Shown piece after piece: positions 1 through 11,540 of a stretch of 64,000 nt of DNA. The DNA comes from Sipunculus nudus (lineage: Eukaryota > Annelida > Sipuncula > Golfingiida > Sipunculidae): contig CM049321.1 of the NCBI GenBank assembly GCA_026874595.1, forward strand, positions 48,523,297-48,587,296, given 5' to 3'. Within the stretch, counting starts at the first letter, position 1. The number at the start of each line of letters is the position of its first letter. The notes below the pieces were generated by a model. That model searched no databases and was not told where the DNA came from. It worked only from the letters and a program-made list of their open reading frames with translations. The position numbers and the translations under genes were made by a program.

Positions 1-735
1 TATGAAAAGTCTCCATGGAAAACAGAAATTAGGTCTCTGTTACCCATATCCTTAGAGCTATGGGGCCCCGAAGTACCCCCCAGAATAGTAAAAAATTTCA
101 TACAAAAACTTCAATATCTCATTAACTACATCACTGATGGTCAGATTTTTGGCATACATATTGATCATGAGATGTTCCATCAGTTCCTGCAGACTGGTGG
201 CGCCACCTGTATTTTTCGATTTTTACGAATTTTTTTCTCTATTTTTGAGACCTTTAAAAATGTGGACATATGTTAACAGGGCACAAGTCGTAAAGACTGG
301 ACCTAGAATCTTCATTCTTAAAATTCTGAGAGACCTATGAAAAGTCTCCATTGAAACTAGAAATTAGGTCTCTGTTACCCCTATCCTTCGAGCTATGGGG
401 CCCCAAAGTATCCCTCAGAATAATGGAAAATTTGATACAAAAGCTGAAGTATCTGGATAACTAATCCAGAGACCTACATGCTTCTTTGCATGGATATTGA
501 CCATTAAGTGTTTTATTAGTTTCTGCAGACTGATGGAGCCACCTGTATTTTTTTTTAAGTTTACGCATTTTTTCTCTATTATTGAGATATATTAATACAG
601 ACACAATCTCAGCCTGTTGGTTAATCTATTTGATGCTTCAGTTCAATGGTTATATACTACCATTCAAATGATAAAATTTCCTTTTGCAAATCTCTTCCCA
701 GTCAGCTGAGCGTCATGACCCATGGGTCACTTGTT
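1..735 (+). mobile_element. 3' part of a modular repeat element (family A), continuing off the left edge
   Basis: Two ~337-bp tandem modules (1-337 and 338 onward) both start TATGAAAAGTCTCCATTGAA and continue AATTAGGTCTCTGTTACCC and GAGCTATGGGGCCCC. The block ends in the family's terminal signature, TCAGCTGAGCGTCATGACC then CATGGGTCACTTGTT (702-735), shared with 38,684-38,716 (inverted) and 59,487-59,520. Confidence 0.7.
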
Positions 736-1631
736 TAATACTGCATCTTTAAAGGAAAGTGTCATTTGCTGGGGTAGGTTTTATTATATTAATATTTCAT
801 TTCTGATTTCCTCTGTTTGATATCTCATTATTTGCATGCTAACGCATGTATTAACTGCTTGCAGAGGTGAGAGATGAAAGAAACGTAGAAATCCTGTCTC
901 GTATCAAAGTGGGAGCTTGATATATCCGTGAAGAAAAGTTAGGACTTTTTTAAAAATCTACAGACATGATATTAAATTTTACCATCAACTTAACATTCAA
1001 ATCTTTATTAGTGCAATTAAGAAATAGAAAAAAGTTCAGCTGAAATTGAATTGAAATGTACTAGTTACATATATTTGAGCATCATTTCTGTTTCAAAGGA
1101 AATACTTTTATTTATAATTTATTTAGACTACATGCGTGCATGACAAGATACGTGCTTATATAGAAGGTCACACCTGTTTGCTGTATAGATTCTAAGCTTC
1201 TTTTGCCATGAAGTGATGGCTTTCGGACTGTATGAAAAGAGAAACATGAAAACAGAATCAACACACATTTAGAGGTGCGTAACATGTTGCCTATGTAATA
1301 TTGCGTAAATGCATGAAATAATTAATACTCATGTAGATACCTTTTGCAGATTATTAATTTGGTGATATGGTGATGATGCAGACTTTAGACAGTATGCTCG
1401 TATGAAAGAACCAACACGTGTTAGTAAAATATCACTGCCGTTTGTTGTGATGCTTTCTTTGTGATATAGAACTAGTACCTTGCCAAAGATTTGCCATTAA
1501 AAGTCACTTTGCATAATGTGTTTATGTCAACAAAAAACTTATTTGCTGAGATTATGCACATTTGTAGATTCATGTTGTACCTGCATGTATTGTTAGAAAT
1601 ATTCACTACATGTATGAGTCGGTGCTGCCAG

Positions 1632-1719
1632 GTTCAAACTAGCTGATCTTTCATGGATTGATGCTCAGAAAATGGAAAAGCAAGGCGGAAGATATAGAGA
1701 GTCGAATTCACAAAACAAG
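1632..1719 (+). CDS. Candidate exon of an unidentified plus-strand gene
   Basis: GTGCTGCCAG acceptor, 29 open codons starting FKLADLSWIDAQKMEKQG, donor AAG|GTTAAA (weak). In frame with a 21-nt segment at 1,848-1,868 (CTTTCAG acceptor, LRRSGTQ, GTACAG donor) and a 30-nt segment at 2,081-2,110 (TTTTCTTTTAG acceptor, IWQDKSVFLL, GTAAAA donor). All could join in phase 0. No family recognised; low confidence. Confidence 0.22.
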
Positions 1720-2619
1720 GTTAAAAAATATAATGCACCCTCTGGTTCCAGACATACATTTTATCTTCAACTTGATTACCTAAAAATTCAGTACAAAGTT
1801 TGGTTTGAGTTTTTATCGACTTGTTTGTAACTTTTCTGTGCTTTCAGCTTCGGAGATCTGGCACGCAAGTACAGTTACTCTTTCCCTTTGTCAGTTTTAT
1901 GTCCAATTGCAGAATGCTTGGGAAACTTGTATTTCATAGCATCTGCTTCATTAGGTGAACCTACATTTTTGAGAATACACTACTTCTGAATATTATTACT
2001 GAACAGAACAGTTTATTTCAGCATTCTTTGTAATATTGCCAGCAATTCTTAATTACCTGTGCCTGAATATTTTCTTTTAGATTTGGCAGGACAAGAGCGT
2101 TTTTCTTCTGGTAAAACAAACACAATTCCAACTCACTATCGGTTCTTTTTATCTTATGTGCAAGGTTCAGTTCGATCTACAATTTTACATTTTGTGCACT
2201 TGAAGATAAAATATGTACATAGTCTTCATGCAAAAAAAGAGTCTGGAAGCTGGCAAAAGAACCATTAACACATAAACAAAAGATTTCTTTAACATGGACT
2301 GTACAACTGGTTATAGTAACAACTACAAGGCACTTTCCATGGGTCGGAAGGCAAAGTAGTGGACGGAATCAGAGGAAACGGAGAAAAAAATCGACTCTGT
2401 ACGGACCTTTACCAATCGACTGTCCCTTTCATTAAATTGAAAGAGACAGTGTTTAAATACTTAAAATTAACGAATATATTACATTTCAGCAGGGTAATCA
2501 ACAAATACGTTTAACTGTTAGATGTGCAATTTTAGTACAATTTCAATACCATCAAAATCAGACTTCATTCACACATTCATGATACAGACCTCAAACCCTC
2601 ATAAATGAATTTCTCAACC

Positions 2620-3200
2620 CCAATAACACAAAAACAGTGCACTTGCAATGCATTTTAGGACAAATATAACCGGCTGTATTGGTATTTTATATTTTGGTGG
2701 CCATCTTGGCCGCCATCTAGGATTTTTACCAAGACATGGTGAATTCCGCTCAGCTCCATATCTGAACATATGGAGTATGGTCTGGAAAATGATTAAGCCA
2801 AGTTTCATTCTTCTTTCATCTTTTGCACAATTTTCTCAATATGCAACTTCACCGCTGGACTAATGGGAATATTACCAAAATCTTGATAAAAACCGAGCTA
2901 ATGAGTATCTGAAGAGGTTTGAAGCCCCAAAACCTGAATTTCTCAGCCCAAAGAACATAATATCAGAGTATTTGCAATGTTTTCTGGGGACATTATAATT
3001 CAAGTTATTGACATTTTCTAATCTGGCGGCTAAGATGGCCGCCATCTTGGATTTTTGGCAAGATATTTTTTTTTTCCGCTTGGCCCTATATCCGAAATTC
3101 ATCAATAAGCTCCAAAGAATACTTTTGCCAACTTTCATGCTTCTTTCATTTTTTGCACAATTCAACCAAATATGGGAGCTTAACCGCTGGACTATATACA
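2620..3200. repeat. Two ~330-bp modules with palindromic GATGGCCGCCATC
   Basis: Module one (2,620-2,865) has GGCCATCTTGGCCGCCATCT, and module two (2,960-3,200) has AAGATGGCCGCCATCTT, each followed by GGATTTTT, TTTCATTCTTCTTTCAT / TTTCATGCTTCTTTCAT, TTTGCACAATT and ACCGCTGGACTA. Small ORFs crossing them are by-products. Confidence 0.75.
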
Positions 3201-3227
3201 ACCATGCACGTGTAGAACAAATCGGCA

Positions 3228-3615
3228 AGCCATGTAGTTTTTACCAGCATGTCACCATATGTGTGTCAAATTGAATATATGGTTGCCAAGTTCATACTGC
3301 AGTATATCTAAATTGCTTGTCATAAATCTCGACTTTGCAACCTTTTTTTTTTTTTTTTTGCAGCGAGTTCATGTATTTGTACAGCACTTTTTTGTACCTG
3401 GCAACAGTTGTGACACTCGTATGGTTCTGAGTTATCGTCCATATATTTATTAAACCAAGTTTTCTAACAGGACTCAAACGTTCAACGTTAATACGTTCAA
3501 TCAGACATGCCACGCCCATGAGCCACTGTTTATTCAGCACGGGTCATGCAGACCTGTTTACATAGCGGTCTCATCATTATTTTACAGTTTATTGTACTCT
3601 CAGTATATATCAGTT
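3228..3615 (+). repeat. Interspersed repeat, copy 1 (inverted copy at 11.14-11.54 kb)
   Basis: Shares with 11,140-11,540 (reverse complement) the runs TTCAGCACGGGTCATGCAGA, GCGGTCTCATCATTATT, AGTTTATTGTACTC and ATATATGGTTGCCAAGTTCA. Identity is high for long stretches. No ORF or clear ends. Confidence 0.8.
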
Positions 3616-3707
3616 GCGTCAATTTATATTCACGGGTGGGGTTAATTGACTCGCAGGCATAGAAGGCTAATCCAAATTGGGAAACTTGCATACACAACCA
3701 GATACTA

Positions 3708-3710
<3 letters not shown>

Positions 3711-3764
<54 letters not shown>
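3711..3764. repeat. (TA)n microsatellite
   Basis: 27 uninterrupted TA units. Confidence 0.98.
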
Positions 3765-3766
<2 letters not shown>

Positions 3767-4004
3767 TATACACATAGGTTTTATTGTTTGTGTGACACAT
3801 TTAATATAATATAATTAAAAAATATATAATATAAATATAATACAAATATAATAGAATTAAATATGTTTTAAAAAACGGTGTTTCCAGTATAGATTAATGC
3901 TGAACCAAGCAGGCTGGGATTTATACTTGTTCATAGCAATCTCAGAAATGTTATCTTATAATGAATATATTTAATTTGCAATACATGTGCCTATATTCTA
4001 TCAA

Positions 4005-4090
4005 CAGGGGGGGGGGGGGGCGGTGATTACATCGACCGGCCCTCTCCCCTAGCTAAAACCTGGGGGGATACCATCCCCCCCCCCCCCTGT
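4005..4090. repeat. Short inverted-repeat element with poly(G)/poly(C) ends
   Basis: AACAG followed by 13 G, then about 60 bp, then a C run and CTGT. Probably a decayed tiny MITE related to the G-rich one at 5.69 kb. Confidence 0.5.
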
Positions 4091-4619
4091 ATTCTGTATT
4101 GACATCCCTTGAAGTATTTCGTACCCGTTCTGGTATATAATTGGTTCACTTTGTTGTATGCTCACTTATTTCTCCCTCAATTTACTGAGTCCTAAATATG
4201 TATATATATATATTGCTTAAAATCATGTTTTTGGCCAGTAACTCGCAGAAAATAGTTCACCATGACCGAATTTCAGGTTTCCATTGAGATTTTACCAAGG
4301 TTTCGATGGATGTTATAACGTTGGAAGATTCTTATGCTAGAGGATACAATTTGTGCCCCGGTCTGATTCACTGGGTGCTCAAAATCATGTTTTTTTTCAG
4401 ACGTGTGCTCATATGAACGGTTTGAATATAAGATAAATTGTAATTTTTATGTAATATTTGTCTTGACTGCATTGCACAAATTCAGTATTTCACACACATC
4501 ATATTCGTCGGTACTGCTCGCTGGTCCTTAAAACCTTTCCCGGCGGCATCTGCGGCCGTTGACTATCTGGTGTTCTTTAAAGTTTATTGTACCCGAGTTT
4601 TGGCAAACATCCATAAAAA

Positions 4620-5165
4620 AATAAGCCCGTCGTGCGTTTCGTGGGTTTGACTTCATTAAATATTAACAAATTTGGAGACAATTGAACCCAGGGGACTTTC
4701 TTTAATGGTTTAACATTCATACTGAACGTCAGCAAAAAGAACCCATAAATTTCCTAGTTGTCACCGCAATACTATAAAAAATATCTGGTGACCGCTGGCC
4801 TCATTTAATATTCATGGAGTTTGTCGGGAAATCGAACTTGGACAAGATATAATATTGGTTAATATTTGTGTCGAGTCCCATCAAAACTCGTCATAATGCT
4901 GTCCAGTTTTCGCGGCGACACCACAAAGAATCCTGGTAACCTCTGACCTCATTGTAGATTTTGCCCAGAATCGCACTAAATCGTGAAGACCCATCAAAGT
5001 TCTCGTAATTTATGGCGGGAATACTTTTTAGTGTCGCCCGACGGACGGTGCCTATACCATAATACGTCCCGTCTAAGACAGTGGTGTTATGAAAACACCT
5101 AACCACCATAAAAAAAATCTGCTGTGGCCCCTTCATAATAAGAGCAGTGCTCTTCATAGGATATG
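4620..5165. repeat. Modular repeat, family C, diverged copy
   Basis: GGTGACCGCTGGCCTCATTT, CTCTGACCTCATTGTAG and TGACTTCATTAAATATTAAC modules, then CGACGGACGGTGCCTATACC. Same part order as at 24,690 and 26,790, more diverged. Confidence 0.6.
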
Positions 5166-5689
5166 GGCGAATAAGCCTGTATTAATGTTAGTGCCTTTCC
5201 CTCTGTAAATCATTCTTCTTTTAATAAGTGTACCTGTCCCACTTATTCAGCCCTGCAGGGGCGCAGGCAGGATATAGTGATAGGGGGGCCGGATTATTTG
5301 GTATGCCAGCCAGCTGATTGATCATGAATACGGGGCGTTTGTTTTCTTCTGGAGCCTAACTAACTTTGAGAGTTCGGAGTCTTTTTTTTCAATTTTCATA
5401 CTTGGGGTGACTGAATGATTTCTTATGGTTCTTGTTAAATCGGTACCGGCAAGTCCAATGTAGGTTCTATATTTTTCGATGCTCCCTGTGATTCTTGGTG
5501 ATTGTATACATCTAGTTCTATCATATTATATAAAACAACTAAGGACTATTGTTACAACAACAAGGATATATTAGCAAATTGATATATTAGACATGAATGA
5601 TATTTGATTTAAATGGGTATGTACATGGTTAATTTCATGGAACTGTGACAGAGCAAATAAAAGCAGGTAAGAGTATTTATGTATGTTTC

Positions 5690-5890
5690 CAGGGGCGGAT
5701 CCAGGATTTAGGAAAAGGGGGGGTCCAACCCAGGAGGACTAATGAAAATCCTAAAAAAAAGGTCATCACGTCTGGAAAAGGGGGGGTCCAGGCCGCAAAA
5801 TTACGTCTAAAACCCCTTAAAAAAGGTTGCTTCGGGTGAAAAGGGGGGGTCCGGACCCCATGGACCCCCCCCCCCCTGGATCCGCTTCTG
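5690..5890. mobile_element. 201-bp MITE with CAGGGGCGGATCC ends
   Basis: Left CAGGGGCGGATCCAGGATTT and right CCCTGGATCCGCTTCTG form terminal inverted repeats, flanked by GTTTC at 5685-5689 and 5891-5895. Interior has G-rich AAAAGGGGGGGTCC units in direct repeat. CAGGGGCGGATCC ends are of the hAT-like kind common in marine invertebrates; the family assignment is inference because hAT insertions normally duplicate 8 bp. Confidence 0.8.
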
Positions 5891-5999
5891 GTTTCTTTAT
5901 AAATGCGTAAATTTTTGGAGATTTATTAAATAATCGTATTTAATAAAGAATGTGTGCAAGCTAAGACGCTTTGTCGATGACAAAATTATCCATCGCTCG

Positions 6000-6439
6000 G
6001 AAGAGTCTTCATGATCCAGTTCTGCACCTTGATTGTCTGGTCTCTGCTGCTTTTGCCGGTGCGTGGACCGCTCGGGGCTTTGCGGCCCTTCGCGGTTCCC
6101 TGCTCGGCTTGGTAGCATAACGTCTATTGGCTCATTCAAAATTACGCTTAAAGAGCGCGCAGGGTTGTAGTCTTGACAACCTGAAGCTGCTCGATAAAGC
6201 AAAACATCTTCAGTCAGTCAGTTATAAAATAAGTTTCGACTCGAAGCTCAGTCGTTTCACTGATCGGGTTCGGTTCTCGATTGTCATGCGTGGTCTCCGC
6301 TGCTGAGATCGTTGGAGGGAATATATGCTGCTTTTGCCTTTTTGGCGGTGGGTGTTGTGGCTTTACTGAAAAGTCACCGGTGCGGGTAAAACGGTGGCGG
6401 TCTCTCGCGGCTTCCTGCTTGGCTCGGTGGCATGACGTC
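6000..6439. repeat. Two diverged GC-rich modules flanking/targeted by the foldback element
   Basis: Module one (about 6,000-6,240) and module two (about 6,250-6,439, continuing at 8,655-8,765) share TGCTTTTGCC, GGTGCG, CTCGGTGGCAT and ACGTCT, then GCTC(A/T)CAAAATTA, GCTGCTCGACAAAGC and CATCTTCAGTCAGTCAG. Module two is interrupted by the 2.2-kb insertion, so joined it would read through. Confidence 0.75.
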
Positions 6440-7015
6440 TGTTACGACCCATAATGTAATAACGGCCCATAATGTAATAATAAACGGCCCATAATGTAAT
6501 AAAAACGACCCATATTGTAATAATCATACCCTACCCATAATGTAATAATACGGGAAGTGGGGAAAAACGGCCCATATTGTTATACCACATGTTTAAGCTC
6601 AAGAATAAATGTCGTTTGAGAATACCTTCAAAAATGACAGCCATTTTGGTTTCTCATTAGTATAAGTGCAGTCATAATGGAAATCCAGTGAATCAGTCAA
6701 CATTTATGTTGTCTACGTAAATTTGACATGAATTTAATCATAATCTTCTAAACTTCATTTTTTACAATATCTTTCCTTTCTGCACCTTTTAGCCTCCACC
6801 ATGCTGATTTCAGTAAAGGTGAGGTAAAGTTAGTACAATGTTACTCATTTATTATCACGGTTTTGGCCATTATTATAATATTGGCCGTTTTTACAACAAA
6901 ATAGGCCATTTCTACTACAATTATGACTATTGTTACGATATGGGACGGTTACGGTTATTACAATACGAGTCTGAATAACGATCGTAATAATAACCGTCCC
7001 ATATTGTAATAACGG

Positions 7016-7018
<3 letters not shown>

Positions 7019-7097
<79 letters not shown>
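7019..7097. repeat. (TA)n(GA)n microsatellite
   Basis: About 23 TA units switching at 7,065 to about 16 GA units, inside the foldback-like element. Confidence 0.97.
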
Positions 7098-7100
<3 letters not shown>

Positions 7101-7689
7101 CTAAACCCCTAACAACAGGCCAACGGAATGGGGTGAGGCATATGGTTCAGATTCATTTCGTAATTAGCGACATTTCTGTATTTCTTTGAGGCCACGACAT
7201 TTACATAATGATATGAGTTGTAATTAGCAATATAGCGCATGACTGACAAAGTAACTGTGAAGCAAACTTTACTCCTTTCCCACGCATTTACTAATACCGA
7301 TCATTTGCGGGTAACCGGGGGGGGGGGGGGGGGGTGTTAGACCGTGAGGAGTGGGGTTGGGGTAGCGGGTATAGAGTGGATCGAGAAGGCTGAGGGAGGC
7401 TTCACTTGCGATCGCTCGGCGATTGTAAACATCTGGTTTTACATGAATTGTACAAATAATTATTATAATTACTGGCAGGCACTCTCCATGGCTCAGCTGG
7501 TGGCGTTCGGTAGTCTTTAGGCCTATAGGTCTTTATAGTTGTTCGTCGATCCTTTAGGTAGACAAAATAACTGTCAGTCTTATAGTGCTTCAGTATAACA
7601 TATCAAGATAGGTCTTGAAAAAGTTTTGTTTTGTTTTTATACTACACTACTGAGTTAAACCTTTTCTGTAGAACGTTTCTGAGTTTGAA

Positions 7690-7915
7690 GGAATAAGGTA
7701 TATATTTTGTTGTGGATGCAACAGCTTCTTTAACTAATCTTAACCTGTTTGCATATCTGCATAAATCTATCGGTTTGGAATTCGTGACAGGGCGATAGCA
7801 CACGCTTCCTGTCATTTATATTATATCCTGGAGTCAGATAACTACTTGGTGACAGGTAACTACCGCACCTGCGGGTCCTGAGTGTGTAATCACCCCAATT
7901 ACTGGGTCAAGACAT
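7690..7915 (+). repeat. Interspersed repeat (TTTGGTGGATGTAAC family), diverged copy
   Basis: Lies inside the foldback-like element and carries both shared blocks named under 51,130: GTGGATGCAACAGCTTC near 7,702 and ATTACTGGGTCAAGACAT near 7,897. Confidence 0.5.
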
Positions 7916-7939
7916 GGAGGAACTCGCCAAATTTTGCAC

Positions 7940-7940
<1 letters not shown>

Positions 7941-8017
<77 letters not shown>

Positions 8018-8205
8018 GAGTATATTAGCTTTAATGGACTCCTAAATCCTAGAAATGTACCCAGGAGAAGCTGTTTTCAGCAAACCAAGATTACATTCAA
8101 TACCTGTTTTTGTTGGGTTTTATACAGACGCCAATAAAATACTACAACCGTATATATATATATATATATATCTATATATATATATATCTATATATATATA
8201 TATAT
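7941..8205. repeat. Two (TA)n microsatellites
   Basis: Pure (TA)38 at 7,941-8,016 and an interrupted tract at 8,151-8,205, separated by about 135 bp. Confidence 0.97.
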
Positions 8206-8837
8206 TCATTTTAAAAATTACCCTGTAAATACTTTATCATCACATTTAGACACTGATTCAACAAAAGGATAAACGTGAATCATTGCCATATTTCGCTGAT
8301 ATAAGCTTGGTCACAGTTTTAAACAGTTAGTTATTATGTATATCCAGTGGTTTTTCATACTTGTATGTTCACTTACACATTCGTGTCACTAGAAGTCAAT
8401 GTTTGAATTGCCTAAGTTAATTTGCATGACATTTTAATTTTAAAATTAATTGCCGTTTTATCCACCTGCGATTTTATTACAATATGGGTCGTTTAACCAA
8501 CTTGCGATTTTATTACAATATGGGCAGGGTATGGTTATTACAATATGGGCCGTTTTTATTACATTATTGGCCGTTATTACATTATGGGTCGTTTTTATTA
8601 CAATATGGGCCGTTCTTACATTTTGGGCCGGTTATTACATTATGGGTCGTAACAACGTCTGTTAGCTCTCAAAATTATGCTTAAGTAGCGCACAGGGCTG
8701 GGGTCTGAACACAGCAACCTGTAGCTGCTCGACAAAGCGAAAAAACATCTTCAGTCAGTCAGCTAAGATGCTTCTATAGGGGAGCAACAACTGTATATCA
8801 CATTCTGATAGACATGGCCAATCCAGGCTACCACAGG

Positions 8838-8840
<3 letters not shown>

Positions 8841-8896
<56 letters not shown>
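8841..8896. repeat. (TA)n microsatellite
   Basis: About 28 TA units. Confidence 0.97.
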
Positions 8897-8898
<2 letters not shown>

Positions 8899-9231
8899 GG
8901 TCTCAGGAACGTGGGGGTAAACGTCTCTGACGCTCGAAATCTCTTACGGACGCTCGTTTCTGAGAATCCAAGCGTCCGTTGGGACGCGCGAATATCTGTC
9001 TTTAGGACCTTCTATCAGTCAATCACAATCACCGGCTGCCTCGTGAACCGGTCAGTGGTGTAAACACCGCGCTGATAACTGAGGCTTACGTTTCGTTAAA
9101 AGCAAATATTCATATAATGACACGATTTCTAATCATAAAATGATATGAAAATTACATAAAATACGAAAAAGATTCATTTTACAAAACCCATCAAAGTTGG
9201 TCATCAAATTTTCTTTCCATTGAAACCCTGA

Positions 9232-9428
<197 letters not shown>

Positions 9429-9599
9429 TTATAAGTTACTTCGTACAGTACAAGCTTCATACACTATACTTCAGCTACACCAAGTAAGTATTCGTTAAGC
9501 ACATGCGCTGTTTGTTTGGTGTTCTGGGTTTTGCCACGAGAGGGCTAGACTTGTTGGACACTCCCAACCTCCGTACAGGATCAAGGTCTATTGAGACAA

Positions 9600-9830
9600 T
9601 GATAGAACCCTGCAAGGGGATGTACACAAGACACGGAACTACTGCGGGTTTGACGTGGGTTGCTTGGGCAACCGCTGTATACAAACATGGCGGACCAGAT
9701 GCACCCGGACGTCACTTGTCATCCCAGAATCGCGCCCATTTACCAAGCACTTGCTTAAACCGTACATTTACACCTCTACGCCACCGATATAGCGCCGCAA
9801 TGTAGTTTCCCTCGAGTTTTACAACATGTG
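9600..9830. promoter_or_regulatory. Promoter-like GC-rich patch with RFX X-box and YY1-type site
   Basis: GTTGCTTGGGCAAC at 9659-9672 is a two-half-site X-box (GTTGCY..RGCAAC). AACATGGCGGACC (9,685-9,697) follows 15 bp later. CpGs are frequent here, in contrast to the surroundings. The ATG within ATGGCGGAC opens only a 23-codon ORF (MADQMHPDVTCHPRIAP...). No attached gene was identified. Confidence 0.4.
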
Positions 9831-9864
9831 AAGAACAAACAGACAATCATATTCTTTACAACCG

Positions 9865-10146
9865 TTATATTCGAATGAATGTTGTCAGTGGATGTTCTAT
9901 ATTTGCTCCAATGCCTTGTTTTTGTAATTTTTCAGTTGCTAGGTGTTTCAGTCTGCGTTCGACTGAAAACGGTGCCTTGTGCACATTGACTGGCAGAGAT
10001 CTATCCCCTTCATAGACGAGATCTCTAGTGAGGAGAATGGGACATTCCACGGCACGCTCTGTGATTGGGCGACTTAAGGGACGTGCCAGTGTTTGAAGTG
10101 TGGACCAAGAAGTACTTAAGTTTATTTGCCACTTGGAAATACACAT
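9865..10146 (-). CDS. Unidentified ORF, possible terminal exon
   Basis: A 93-codon minus-strand ORF whose composition is less biased than the other random ORFs, with balanced charged residues (RPLSRPITERAVECP, LVYEGDRSLPVNVHKAPF, ERRLKHLATEKLQKQG) and a TAA-type end after FIRI. An AG acceptor (AAAATCCAG at about 10,163) could open it. I do not recognise the protein and find no upstream exon in matching phase, so it may be decayed transposon or chance. Confidence 0.2.
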   Translation of the reverse strand: MCISKWQINLSTSWSTLQTLARPLSRPITERAVECPILLTRDLVYEGDRSLPVNVHKAPFSVERRLKHLATEKLQKQGIGANIEHPLTTFIRI

Positions 10147-11139
10147 CCAGCGATAAGCTGGATTTTACAAAATTGTAGCAGGTTGTAATGCAACACATAA
10201 CTGGTCCTTTGACAACCCGTTGCATCATACCCACGATGCGCTTGTGTGTGCATGTCCTCCATCGTCAAAACCATCGATAGCCCGTAAATCTGGAAGCGTA
10301 CACAGTTAGCAAAATATGCTCGGTCTTTCCGCCGTGTCAGGTACGACACAATCCAAGAGGTGTGAAAACAAGATCCACAGGTCAACTTTTTCTTGCCCTT
10401 GTTATTGTTACCAAGGCTGCCCTTGTTATGTTGTAAAAAAATACAATGACTGTAAAGTTCTTTTATATACATGTTTTATAAAATGTCACTACCATACAGT
10501 CGCACGATCAGAAGAGCTTGTTAAAAGACAAAATAATGAAAGTAAACTACAAGGTATTATTATAAAATGGAACTTTTATTTCGAACTGAACAGAATGTCG
10601 GCATTACGGACGCGTTGCCAGCAGTTGCACCTTGGAAAACAGTAAAACAGACGAAATTGCAGTTACAGCTTAGCCTTGTCAAGTATAATAAATAACAAGC
10701 AAATTACATGTTCGCCACTTTTTGTATGCAAATTACTCTTGTGATGTTACAACGGTGGCTAGGATAGGGCAAGCAGAAAATTTATAATCCCATGCACACG
10801 CTATAGTCAAACATTGTGACCCCCAGAGTTAGGGAAGGTAAACTGAAAAAAAGATACTTTCGGGGGATTACAAAAAACTATAAAGATCATAAACTAAAAC
10901 ATATTTAACAGTTACCTAAATAGTTTTTTACATACATATATATATATTTATATGGTGTGAGAGAAAGAGAGGAGATAGAGAGAGAGACTGCAATGTGTAA
11001 ATAAACTAAACTATATTGGCTAAAAATATTAGTTTCTGCTTATTCTATTAAAGCCACTGAATAACATAGGACTGTCAGTAAATTGAGTGAGAAGTGACCG
11101 TACAACAAAATGAACCCATAATATACTACAGCGAGTACA

Positions 11140-11540
11140 AAATACTACTGGGAGTACAATAAACTCATGACAATAATGATGAGACCGCTTCAACAGGTCT
11201 GCATGACCCGTGCTGAAGAAAGATTGGCTCTGTTTGTTCAACCTATTAATATAGGCCTTTAACGACACTTGGTTTATTAAACTACATGGGCTCCATCGCA
11301 GAGCCGTTCGAGTGTCCCGACTGAGGTCTTAAACATAAAGTGCTGCAAGGATTATTAGATTCCCGACTGCATGAACTCGCTACTCCTACAAAAACTGTCA
11401 CTAGTATCATGTAGCGAAAGTCCACATTCACGACAAGCAATTTTGATATTCAGCAGTATGAACTTGGCAACCATATATTAAACAGGACACAAACATGGAG
11501 ACATGGTGGTAAAAATGCATGGCCTGCCGACATGTACTGC
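11140..11540 (-). repeat. Interspersed repeat, copy 2
   Basis: Inverted relative of 3,228-3,615; see that entry. Together they form an inverted pair about 8 kb apart, bracketing the foldback element and the X-box region. Confidence 0.8.

Larger units (their letters stand above)
6440..8654. mobile_element. Foldback-like transposon with multi-unit inverted arms and 5-bp target duplication
   Basis: Left end TGTTACGACCCATAATGTAA and right end its inverse (TTACATTATGGGTCGTAACA), flanked by ACGTC at 6435-6439 and 8655-8659. Both arms consist of ~20-bp units CGGCCCATAATGTAATAA: about six on the left (6,440-6,590), about eight on the right (8,460-8,654), and more degenerate ones at 6,850-7,017. The interior has (TA)n/(GA)n tracts and no transposase. 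The target is a duplicated GC-rich host sequence whose uninterrupted relative lies at 6,116-6,224. Confidence 0.85.

Noticed and set aside
2059-2268. ORF containing DLAGQERF, resembling the Rab GTPase switch II motif
   Set aside because: Only this one motif matches; there is no P-loop, NKxD or SAK segment anywhere near, and the alternative phase joins better to the neighbouring candidate exons. Kept only as a note in findings.
7934-8137. ORFs encoding YIYIYIYI runs (also at 3.5, 9.2, 43.3 kb)
   Set aside because: They are translations of (TA)n microsatellites.
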